A stretch of 64,000 nt of DNA. Origin: Turritopsis dohrnii (taxonomy: Eukaryota > Cnidaria > Hydrozoa > Anthoathecata > Oceaniidae). The notes under the pieces are model-generated. The model ran no database searches. It had not been told where the DNA came from and saw only the letters and a program-made list of their open reading frames with translations. The DNA is taken from contig BQMF02000661.1 of NCBI GenBank assembly GCA_027922465.2, forward strand, positions 109,025 through 173,024. Reading direction: 5' to 3'. The translations under genes and the position numbers were made by a program. Of this stretch, positions 33,701-40,080 are shown in pieces; position 1 is the stretch's first letter; every line of letters begins with the position of its first letter.

Positions 33701-36102
33701 ATCGCCTTGAAAGCAACCCATGGTCAGACCTTAGTAGCAATGTTGCTTAGAAAATGACCATTTTTTAGTGCTAAATTTGTTACTAAGTATTAATTGAAAA
33801 AATATGTATTTCCAGTCCTTTGTGTACGTATAAGTATCTAAGTACAAATTCTAGGACAATAGTACTGCAACCTAATGTAGCCACCTAGTGTAACAATTTA
33901 AAGAAATGTGCTGTAGCAATACTATATTTCAAAAGTTCATGTTGTTAGTTTATGTAAGATCCTTGTAGTACTGTTGTTTAATTTTTTTGAGAAATTTTAC
34001 TAGTGTTGCTTATAAAAAAAATTGTGTACATGTTTTCAAAAATAAAGTCTTTTGAGATTCGAAATTAACACTGCCGTTGTAAGTTTCTCGTGTATTTGTC
34101 AAAGGTCATGATAATACAAAAAGTGTTTTTGGACAACCATGTAATAAGTATTTTTATGGTGAGGGAATTGTGTTTTATTTGATGGAAATCAATCAATTTG
34201 AACTGTTTTAGCAAAAATGATCTATTCGAATTTGGTTGTAATTCTGTGATTCGTTAATTTCTAATCTATCTCTGTTTTTTTCTTTGTTTTTTTTATGTCT
34301 TTTCATTTTAGTTGGTTATGTTATGTGATGTTTTCATGTGATTTGAGCCATGTATATTTCCGAGCTCTTGTAAAACGTACTGTGAACCAGTGATGTGAAC
34401 CATGTATATTTCGAACACGTTTACCTCAGGCTGGTTACATTTTCGAATTTTCGTATTGTGTGAAAAGTTCTATTTCTAGTTCTATTTTTTCCCGCCAAGT
34501 GTACTTCGATTTCTTTATCTTCTTGGCGTTGAAGTGTGTGGAGCTCTGTGTTGCTGAGTTTTAAAAATCAGTAGAAGTATTTAATATCTGTCAATCATCA
34601 CAATGATCACGAAAGACAATAGCGTATTCTATGACAAGGTTAAAATATCATTTATGGCTTGGATAGCTGGATACAGATTTGATGAAATACCAGCAAGATT
34701 TTTTATCATTTTGGTTAATCGGTTCGACTTGTCAACGATCAGATATATTTTTAGAAGACTTTTTTGTATCAGTTGACAAAAGTGAAAAGTGTGTGATTCA
34801 GCTCTACTGAGTTACGATGTGGAATATTCTCACCTCGTGAATAAATGGAAATTATGAACATTCATGTCGCTTTGAAATTTATTTACCATCAGTTAGAGCT
34901 TGAAAAGCTGATTAAAAACGATATCCAAAAGAAAATGTCTATGATGAACAGTTCACAAGATACGCATCATTACGTTTTGCTGTGACGTCATAGGTAGAAC
35001 AGATGGAAATTATGAAGATTCATGTCGCTTTGAAATTTATTTACCATCAGTTAGAGCTTGAAAAGCTGATTAAAAACGATATCCAAAAGAAAATGTCTAT
35101 GATGAACAGTTCACAAGATACGCATCATTACGTTTTGCTGTGACGTCATAGGTAGAACAGATGGAAATTATGAAGATTCATGTCGCTTTGAAATTTATTT
35201 ACCATCAGTTAGAGCTTGAAAAGCTGATTAAAATGATATAAAGAACCATATGTCTGTGACGAACAGTTCAAGAGATACGCGTCATTAAGTTTCGCTATGA
35301 CGTCATAGGTGGTGGGTGCACCCATCCGCAGCTTACCACAACCACCCACTCCACTTGCGTCACTTCTGCATACCACCAGGGGAGGTACACAACATAAAAC
35401 GTCAGTTGTTTTGATTGGTTTAGAAGATAATCCCACAAAATTAACATTGTCATTTCACAAAATTTCTGATTAATTCTTAAACCTTTTTTATTTAGTTTTA
35501 CTTTTTATTTTTATTTGTTATAATTATTAATTATTAGTTGTTTAGAATTTCTTTCCATTTAAAATCTATTTTTATTTCGATTATTCTTCATTCATTTTAT
35601 CATTTATTTTTCATTTATTTTAGATCTTCTCGGTCTTATCAGACGTGATGACCTGACATCCCTCGAAAACATCCTAACGGTGAATCCATCGATCGTGAAG
35701 ATGAGGGATGATGAACATGTCACACTTTTAATGTATGCTTCTTTTTTCAACAATCTCTCAATTACTCGATTATTAATGGACAGAGGTGCGGAGATAGAAG
35801 CGACGAACAAATATGGAAGCACATCACTTCATTATGCTGCATATAATAATTCTACCGATACACTCACCTTCTTAATAAACTCCGCACCTCATCTTATCAA
35901 CATACAAGATAACTTCAACGACACACCACTTCACATCGCATCACAGTGTGGTAAATTCGAAAGTGTTGAACTGCTCATACGTCACGGAGCAGATCGTCAT
36001 ATTAAAAGTAAACGTGGCAAAACTGCATATGATGTGGCGTGTGGGCGGAAAGGTGACGATGAAACGAAGAAAAGAATAAGAGAATTTCTTCTTCAACACT
36101 AA
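18290..36102 (+). CDS. Multidomain protein: Death, SF1 helicase-like NTPase, FN3, ankyrin
   Basis: I join nine exons: 18290-18399, 18471-18793, 24231-24530, 26585-29186, 29288-29587, 29687-29773, 29849-29935, 30085-30140 and 35624-36102. All introns are GT-AG, every phase matches, and the total of 4344 nt is 1447 codons plus TAA. The start ATG follows an in-frame TGA at 18263. In order, residues about 1-144 form a polar then helical N-terminus. A Death domain is at about 160-240 (YP, W and LKKVL positions conserved). A 250-residue region then precedes an SF1 helicase-like NTPase with LTKEQ, Walker A GGYGTGKS (about 552-559), Walker B LIVDELD (about 663-669), TGSRGMECSQVV (about 972) and an IVSRCTDHLVLIV motif VI. 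FN3 is at 1112-1211, a Ser/Thr/Pro linker at 1212-1288 and ankyrin repeats at 1289-1447. A Death module plus an NTPase and repeat domain resembles innate-immune or apoptotic sensors. Function is inferred. The first exon, with a 71-nt intron, is the least certain. Confidence 0.75.
18826..18880. repeat. AACAAGA(G/C)GCC-type repeat, copy 1
   Basis: AACAAGACGCCAGAGGGCGTGAAGATCAGCGC closely resembles the block at 20513-20545. The inverted GCC/GGC centre suggests a foldback or Helitron-like terminus. It lies just inside the intron after exon 2. Confidence 0.5.
19887..20296. mobile_element. PIF/Harbinger-like MITE
   Basis: The perfect outer inverted repeat GAGTGCGTTTACATGAG / CTCATGTAAACGCACTC is flanked on both sides by TTA (19884-19886 and 20297-20299), the TWA-type target duplication typical of PIF/Harbinger elements. 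The subterminal arms (CTGAACTCAAAC with its mirror GTTTGAGTTCAG) continue the inversion. It is 410 bp and non-coding, and sits in intron 2 of the Death/NTPase gene. Confidence 0.8.
20513..20560. repeat. AACAAGAGGCC-type repeat, copy 2
   Basis: AACAAGAGGCCAGGAGGCCTGAAGGTCAGCGC, paired with copy 1 near 18829. Confidence 0.5.
20561..22200. other. Intron 2 sequence without recognised features
   Basis: AT-rich intron sequence. A short (TTA)n tract lies near 20628. No coding block or RNA gene was recognised. Confidence 0.4.
22215..23080. repeat. Pair of related dispersed repeats with (GGAC)n tract
   Basis: AGGAATCCAGGCTAG, CTGTG(G/A)ACAAAA, a GGACGGA-type tract, and GCTAATGAAAGATCAGCTGCT with GCGCTGA appear in the same order at about 22220-22315 and 22975-23085. 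The second copy has an expanded GGAC/GGAAGGAC microsatellite (23008-23042). The copies are in direct orientation. The class is unknown. Confidence 0.6.
23800..24129 (-). pseudogene. LINE reverse-transcriptase C-terminal fragment
   Basis: A 109-codon minus-strand frame has the pattern of a LINE ORF2 tail: LIPALKTFKRNTRYSFN, a Ser/Thr-rich stretch with LKLFTNKVSFLAPP, LSGILYQSVFLSHYN and QHFKCNVHRHL. This matches the usual order of a TR..-H.-LKLF block, an SF..R..-W..L block and a final FK..L helix. The catalytic RT core is absent. A 34-bp tandem duplication (23942-24009) falls inside it. Confidence 0.4.
24231..24530 (+). other. Death-domain exon
   Basis: This exon is exactly 300 nt, entered and left in phase 1, so it is a symmetric module. 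The encoded segment runs RLPSLQRVIGHLL, then ETIRMDYPDDVKERLYQVL, then KWYESN...TTWVYLKKVL. The buried Trp, the D-Y-P turn and the terminal W-x-x-L-x-x-x-L helix are the usual Death-domain landmarks. Acceptor TTTATTTGATAG, donor GTAAAA. Confidence 0.75.
24780..26010 (-). pseudogene. Ty3/Gypsy-type gag-pol relic in an intron
   Basis: Minus-strand blocks appear in gag-pol order. A gag-like block near 25800-25965 (MPSKLDSTQHPFSCGEAFKEW) ends in stops. An RT N-terminal block at about 25240-25400 includes KTGEIRFTVDMKNINKAIQK. An RT/thumb block at about 24980-25130 includes LTINRSKCKF and GITPDPMKV. The stretch containing the catalytic YxDD is missing between the two pol blocks, and frames change repeatedly. 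No LTRs could be defined. It lies in the intron between the Death and NTPase exons and is non-functional. Confidence 0.7.
26585..29186 (+). other. 2.6-kb exon with the helicase-like NTPase
   Basis: One uninterrupted 2602-nt exon, entered in phase 1 and left in phase 2. The reading frame stays open upstream to 26464, but those bases are intron: TTTTCATAATTTTAG is the acceptor and joins in phase to the Death exon. The front part contains EEKQFLVFDYMKQCIFIVHYS, which resembles the core strand pair of NERD-type nuclease-related domains without the usual E-x-K residues. The helicase-like motifs follow. Between the Walker B and C-terminal motifs lies a basic, Ser/Arg-rich insert (FRKSFKRRRNS). Confidence 0.75.
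29288..29587 (+). other. Fibronectin type III exon
   Basis: This 300-nt exon is entered and left in phase 2. It starts with PEPVQYL and shows the FN3 landmarks: SIELTWVHP (strand B Trp), a middle VQLTIEN strand and FVLHAISKYGGVLSAP (the Tyr-corner-like C-terminal half, where S-x-x-G follows). Its position next to ankyrin repeats recalls FANK1-type pairing, although the whole protein is clearly different. Confidence 0.7.
29687..29935 (+). repeat. Two tandem 87-nt Ser/Thr/Pro exons (exon duplication)
   Basis: Exons 29687-29773 and 29849-29935 are each 87 nt, each enter and leave in phase 2, and encode near-identical segments sharing TTSSPHTSAPTKE and SSNVRR-like ends. Acceptors, donors (AAG|GTATAC) and part of the intervening intron are also similar. 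They arose by tandem duplication of one exon and form a mucin-like flexible linker between FN3 and the ankyrin repeats. Confidence 0.8.
30447..30471. repeat. (TTCTA)n microsatellite
   Basis: About five TTCTA units in intron 8 of the Death/NTPase gene. Confidence 0.85.
30500..30765 (-). mobile_element. tRNA-derived SINE (minus orientation)
   Basis: On the minus strand, a tRNA-like segment at about 30665-30760 contains GTGCTCGCTTCCTGCTCGGG followed by the B-box-like GGTCGCGGGTTCAATCC. A non-tRNA body follows toward 30500 with balanced composition unlike the surrounding AT-rich intron. This is the usual head-and-body plan of tRNA-derived SINEs. The 3' end is uncertain, but the microsatellite at 30447-30471 would be a plausible tail. 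Confidence 0.6.
31525..32206. mobile_element. Pogo/Tc1-type MITE with GGGGGCGTTTA subrepeats
   Basis: The ends are CCGTAATGCTTCGATTA and TAATCGAAGCATTACGG, flanked by TA on both sides (31523-31524 and 32207-32208). Both subterminal regions hold repeated GGGGGCGTTTAAA/GGGGCGTCTATT words. At 682 bp, with only short incidental frames, it is non-autonomous. It inserted into intron 8. Confidence 0.8.
32613..33053 (-). CDS. Unassigned 146-codon minus-strand frame within intron 8
   Basis: The longest antisense frame in this intron. It contains one strongly hydrophobic segment (VFLWQVLLLLPFCAIWLLYF), but there is no family I recognise and no promoter or splice evidence. It may be chance, since the intron is AT-rich, or a relic. 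I give it only for completeness. Confidence 0.15.
   Translation of the reverse strand: MSSNKLNCWCVAIRPYLHELVILNIIISFMPSTSKISQEITFTERLRTLSKISNLKVFLWQVLLLLPFCAIWLLYFTYITYSNGCSSLENVCKLFVHFCKKRPGDLYISNEARYTILLKAGQITKRMITSETNLFHKNKVILPKNN
33572..33618. repeat. (AGT/GGAGTA)n microsatellite
   Basis: GGAGTAGTAGTAGTAAGGAGG-type triplet tract in intron 8. Confidence 0.85.
34845..35318. repeat. Three-copy 158-bp tandem repeat
   Basis: Units begin at ATGGAAATTATGAA (34845, 35003 and 35161), giving a period of 158 bp. The first two units are almost identical and the third is diverged. Each unit ends with a TGACGTCA palindrome (CRE-like). It lies about 300 bp upstream of the ankyrin exon. Confidence 0.85.
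35624..36102 (+). other. Ankyrin-repeat terminal exon
   Basis: Entered in phase 1 after TTCATTTATTTTAG, ends in TAA at 36100-36102. It encodes about four ankyrin repeats: TLLMYASFFNN with LLMDRGAEIEA, STSLHYAAYNN, a nearly canonical DTPLHIASQCGKFESVELLIRHGAD, and a C-terminal KTAYDVACGRK followed by a charged tail. It is a protein-interaction module at the C-terminus. Confidence 0.8.
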
Positions 36103-36945
36103 AAGTAAGTAAATATTTCATTTAAATGTTTTTATCAGAAAAAAGTTGGATGGAAAAGACTATTTTAATTTTCTATCGTTACCATGATAACACGCTAATG
36201 AATTTCGTTTTTATTGTAGGTACCATCCGTGATGTCGATTTTAATTATATATACCTGAATTTATTTATTTATACATTATCGAAACACTTTCTATTATCGA
36301 AACAATTCTAATTATCATGTTAACTAACCAACTTCGTGCCCAAACTCCTAATTATACTTAATGCAATTATCCTATTCAAAGAAAGACCCTCCGCAAAGTC
36401 GCTAATGTAAAAAACATCTTTCGTTTCATGTTTGTTTTGTATTCGTGATTGAATTTATTTATTTATTGATTCAGCATAAATGTTAACTTCGTGCCCAAGC
36501 TCCAAATAAAGTTGATGCAATTATCTTATAGAAGACAAGACCCCCCGCAGAGTCGCTACTGATAAAAACTCTGTTTCTGTTCGTGTGTTTGAATTTTGTT
36601 GCAAGTTGATGTTTTTAAGTTAATGTCAGAAAAGGTTTTTATCTGTAAATACGCGAAGAATCTAGAATTTATTTATTTATTTATTTACGAAATCAATTAT
36701 ACAAAAATCCTAATCATACTTAATGCAATTATCCTATTCAAAGAAAGACCCCCCGCAGAGTCGCTAATGTAAAAAAACATCTTTCGTTTCATGTTTTTTT
36801 GTATTAGTGATTGAATTTATTTATTTATTGATGAAGTTAATTCAATTTTGATTTAGCATATAAATGTTAACTTATATCAACTTCGTGCCCAAACTCCAAA
36901 TAAAGTTGATGCAATTATCTTATAGAAGAAAAGTGTCGTTATGTG
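36103..36945 (+). other. Probable 3' UTR of the Death/NTPase gene, with tandem duplication
   Basis: A strong donor (AAAA|GTAAGT, intron from 36105) sits 2 nt after the stop and a good acceptor (TTTTTATTGTAG) ends at 36219, so a 3'-UTR intron is likely. Downstream, a block running from CTTAATGCAATTATCCTATTC through GTTAACTTCGTGCCC to AATAAAGTTGATG occurs twice (about 36357-36540 and 36718-36935). Two AATAAA signals lie at 36505-36510 and 36899-36904. Confidence 0.55.
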
Positions 36946-37249
36946 ACAAACTGCTCCACCCTGGCCTCGTTTTTAAGTAGGCTCTGTATGATGAAATTAC
37001 AAACGTCAGAATGTCTTTAAATTTTTAAACATTTTGCTTTTTGTTTAAGATTATGCCATTATTTATTTATCGAAATTATCTGGCCTCGTTTTGAAAGATA
37101 TAACTTAAACTAAACTGTAATGAAAGACAGTTAACAATTTCGTAAAAAACGGTGTGGCATTGATCAATGTAGCAAAAATACATCACGTAGGAATTCTAAA
37201 AATAAGATATTGCCAGAAATCAATTCCCTAGTGAATTGAAAAGAATAGT

Positions 37250-37310
37250 GCAGTTATTCTCTCTGGTTGGCGGACACCTCTAATTAACGGACAATACCAT
37301 TCGTATTCTG
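37250..37310. mobile_element. Pogo/Tigger-like terminal relic
   Basis: CTCTGGTTGGCGGACACCTCTAATTAACGGAC has the repeated GGACACCTCTA/AACGGAC words of pogo/Tigger termini. No partner end was found. Confidence 0.35.
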
Positions 37311-37724
37311 GTGAAATTTTTATGGAAAACATTCTAAATATAGCGGAAAGGCAATTATTGACTTGAGGAAGAATATATATAAAAAATATGGAAAAATAAA
37401 AAATAAATATGGAAAAACAAATTATTGAAGTTCCTTGGCTTAGGAACCAACGTATTTGTTATTTCCCAATTCAATAGACATTTCCCGAGTTTATTTTTTA
37501 TCAAGCTCCGCCTCGTTTTCGCAATGGTTAATATGATAACGAAATGTCACGGGACTCATTTCAGTAATGTGCAATACCCTATTACCCCGTTTTTAAGCCC
37601 CCCTCAGATTTACGCCCATGGGCTTAAATCCGGATTCAAGCCCATGGGCGTAAATACGGAGCCATTTTCAGCATTCGAGAAAAAACAAAATCATTCTCAG
37701 GTGCATCATTTTTTTTTTAAAAAA

Positions 37725-38120
37725 TCAGTTAAATTTACACGGCTTCCTTCTTAAATAATCCTTAATTAGTAAATGCCCTTTTTCTGTGGACACATATGGT
37801 CCCTTTACTTTGTATAGTCCAGGGACTTCCAATCCATTTCCTCTTGTATTTTGTCGGCTGCCAACCACTTCTACTGTGACATTTCCACCGTTTGCCAAAA
37901 TGTACGTTATATACGGGGATATAACTCTCGAAACATGACCGACGGTTTCTGCATTTTTCATAACTCTAACTGCATGTTTATCGTGCAAATTATCTGGTTG
38001 CCTTTCACAACAAAGTTCCTCTCCAAGGGAAGGTGTCCAAACATCTTTGTACACATGATACCCTGTAATAAATTCTTGGAATTCAAACTTATATGAGCGA
38101 AAATCTTGTCCGCGTGCCAT
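37725..38120 (-). CDS. HIRAN-domain protein in a TIR transposon
   Basis: A 131-residue frame begins MARGQDFRSYKFEF. It shows the HIRAN pattern in order: GYHVYKDVWTPSLGEEL, CERQPDNLHDKHAVRV, VGHVSRVISPYI, then TVEVVGSRQNTRGNGLEVP. HIRAN domains bind DNA 3' ends in HLTF/Rad5-family helicases. Stand-alone HIRAN ORFs are, to my knowledge, common in invertebrate repeat families. The chosen Met at 38120 precedes the conserved region by about 18 residues. The open frame continues to 38195, but that part overlaps the opposite-strand ORF and looks non-coding. The frame is intact, so the element may be young or the ORF may be maintained. Confidence 0.7.
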   Translation of the reverse strand: MARGQDFRSYKFEFQEFITGYHVYKDVWTPSLGEELCCERQPDNLHDKHAVRVMKNAETVGHVSRVISPYITYILANGGNVTVEVVGSRQNTRGNGLEVPGLYKVKGPYVSTEKGHLLIKDYLRRKPCKFN

Positions 38121-38165
38121 TTCCAATAGAACACATAAACTTGTTTTCGAATACTGCGTTCGAAC

Positions 38166-38486
38166 ATGTTTTCGAATGCTGCGTTCAAATGTCAAGTAGC
38201 TACCGATGACGCCATTTTAAAAGGCTTCAAAGAATGCGGATATATTGGATACAATGGCGACGTTAACAGCTTGCACTCCCGTCTTCGTGATACGATAGTC
38301 AAAAGAGAGATTCCTCCTGAGGTCATAGTTGATGTAAACGAATTTCTTATTCAATTGGAAGAGGAACGCCATGAAACAGGTGTCAATGAAGACGAATCAG
38401 TTGAAAGCGAGGATGATGATAATGAAGAGGATAGTGAAAGCGAGGGGAACGAAGAAGAGGACGATTATGATATTGAAGTCGTGTAA
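38166..38486 (+). CDS. Transposase-tail-like ORF with acidic C-terminus
   Basis: The 106-codon frame contains DDAILKGFKECGYIGYNGD, then a helical segment and a very acidic tail (ESEDDDNEEDSESEGNEEED). A GF/SF-K-x-CG motif followed by an acidic tail is what pogo/Tigger-type transposases have at their C-terminus, so I read it as the surviving 3' end of that gene, probably now only a fragment. The catalytic DDE domain is absent. It ends about 230 bp before the right TIR. Confidence 0.45.
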   Translation: MFSNAAFKCQVATDDAILKGFKECGYIGYNGDVNSLHSRLRDTIVKREIPPEVIVDVNEFLIQLEEERHETGVNEDESVESEDDDNEEDSESEGNEEEDDYDIEVV

Positions 38487-38845
38487 AATATTTGAAAATG
38501 AAAAAGTACCATCATACATCTCTCGTATTTATTTGATGATCTATTTCCCATATTTTGGTTCATATTATCCTTTCTTATCCAAATTAGAGAATTTTTGGTA
38601 CTTATTTTTTTTAGCCCATGGGCTTAAATCCGGACCACTTTTTGAAAGAAAAAAACTGACTCAACATTAAAAATCCGTTTTTAAGCCCATGGGCTTAAAA
38701 ACGGGGTAATAGGGTAAGTGTAATAATGGTGATAGTGTTAATGATTGAGCACAAGAGATGCGATTGTCATAGTAACGCAATTGAAAACGAGGTGGAGTGT
38801 GATAAAAAATAAACTCGGGAAAGGTCTATTGGTAAAGAACAAATA

Positions 38846-38968
38846 CTGTATTACCTTTAATTTACGCCACACTCTATTAAACGCCACACTTAAGCGGAAC
38901 ATTTGTAATAAACGCCACCCTCTTGAAAAGCGTCGTTTATTAGAAAAAAGGCTAAGCAAAAAATACAG
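38846..38968. mobile_element. Small TIR MITE
   Basis: CTGTATT and AATACAG ends are flanked by TA. Inside are inverted ACGCCACA/TAAACGCCAC and GCGTCGTTTATTAG words. The right end abuts the next MITE. Confidence 0.5.
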
Positions 38969-39045
38969 TAGAATCCCGATAACTCTAACCAATTTCAACT
39001 TCCCCTTCACCAATACTTTCTTATAGAGTTATCGGGATTCTACTG
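38966..39045. mobile_element. Perfect-TIR mariner/pogo MITE
   Basis: CAGTAGAATCCCGATAACTCTA and its mirror TAGAGTTATCGGGATTCTACTG are perfect inverted repeats flanked by TA (38964-38965 and 39046-39047). At 80 bp this is essentially two TIRs. Confidence 0.8.
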
Positions 39046-39079
39046 TAGTTTAACAGGTTCAATGCCGAAACGAATATAC

Positions 39080-39350
39080 TCGAGTAGTGGGCCGTTCACT
39101 CACTACTACCAACTACGCGAATAGTCGTAGCAGCCGCTCTGTCGCTTGGCTGACTGCCAACTACGAGTATGCTCGTAGTAGCGACCTGCTGCAAAACTGT
39201 CAACAAGGAGTATACTCGTAGAAGAGGGAAACTTTTGAATTAACATTGTATTTGATTGACTCATTTCTTCAGACAAATTTTTTTTGATTATGTTCTGTAA
39301 AATATCAAACATACTCGAAGTATGGCACTACTGCGAGCTACGAGGATAAT
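39080..39350. repeat. Cluster of short CTACGAG/CTCGTAG palindromes
   Basis: Several imperfect dyads occur: CTACGAGTATGCTCGTAG (39161-39178), GAGTATACTCGTAG (near 39210), ACTACGCGAATAGTCGTAG (near 39113) and CTACGAGGATAATTGTAG (near 39338). Origin is unknown; it may be a transposon subterminal region. Confidence 0.5.
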
Positions 39351-39859
39351 TGTAGATTTTTTTAATTTTTGAATCTTGCTATTATAACTGTCACAAAAAC
39401 GTATAAAATACTTAACAATAATTTTTAACTTTGCAATACTGGATATATGGGGAGACTTATAAAGATACAGTATTAAAAATATTGTGGTTTTTAAAAAATG
39501 TTTACAGTCTTCTATGCTGCAACAACGTCACTAACGCTCTTAGCAGGTGTAGCAGGGTGTGGCTTTCGGAGCTAGAATAGTAAGGGATATAACAGTGTGA
39601 ACCAACCAGGATAAGTTGTAAAAAAAAAGAGGAACAAAACAAAAAACGACAAGTTTCATCGACACATCCAAGTTTATTTATACGACGTTTCGATAAGCAA
39701 CCTCGATAAAGCGACTTCACAATCGAATCATAGCCTTTATCACTAGCAAAGTTGAGTGCTGTTTTATTGAACTAAAGCAAATGACTGGTGATAAGAAACA
39801 AATGATTAACGGAACATAAATAAAATTGAAATCCACAGTAATAAAAGAAATTACTCTTC

Positions 39860-40080
39860 ATCACTATAACTATTCTCCGAGTCTGTCTTCATCTCATCTA
39901 ACTGATATGTTGAGATCTCCTCGTATTCGAGTTTGGCGCAAGAACTTCTTCTTTAGTGTTCTCGATCTCTTCCAAACTAATCTGTCCATCAACAGCAGGA
40001 TGAATCGCTTTGTCATCCTTTGCTTTCAACAGTCTTTCATATTTTATCTTCAGTATTGAAACACTTAAAATCACTATCCA
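39860..40080 (-). pseudogene. Relic of an acidic-tailed ORF
   Basis: On the minus strand, ERLLKAKDDKAIHPAVDGQ and SLEEIENTKEEV continue, after one frame change, into ISTYQLDEMKTDSENSYSDEE and a stop. The frames look like one C-terminal coding region broken by a frameshift. An acidic end could belong to a transposase, but the evidence is weak. Confidence 0.3.

Larger units (their letters stand above)
37577..38714. mobile_element. Pogo-like TIR element carrying a HIRAN ORF
   Basis: The ends are CCCTATTACCCCGTTTTTAA and TTAAAAACGGGGTAATAGGG, flanked by TA at 37575-37576 and 38715-38716. Four copies of the palindromic word AAGCCCATGGGCTTAAA (or close variants) occupy the subterminal regions, two at each end, as expected of transposase-binding sites. 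Inside are two diverging frames: a minus-strand HIRAN-domain ORF and a plus-strand ORF resembling a transposase C-terminus. At 1138 bp it lacks the catalytic core, so it is non-autonomous. Confidence 0.75.
37449..38850. mobile_element. Outer foldback element interrupted by the HIRAN element
   Basis: A sequence of about 70 bp (TTTCCCGAGTTTATTTTTTATCA, then CCTCGTTTTC and AATATGATAACG) at about 37464-37540 is present inverted at about 38755-38838. These arms lie outside the TA-flanked element at 37577-38714, so that element inserted between them. Outer edges are approximate. Confidence 0.55.
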
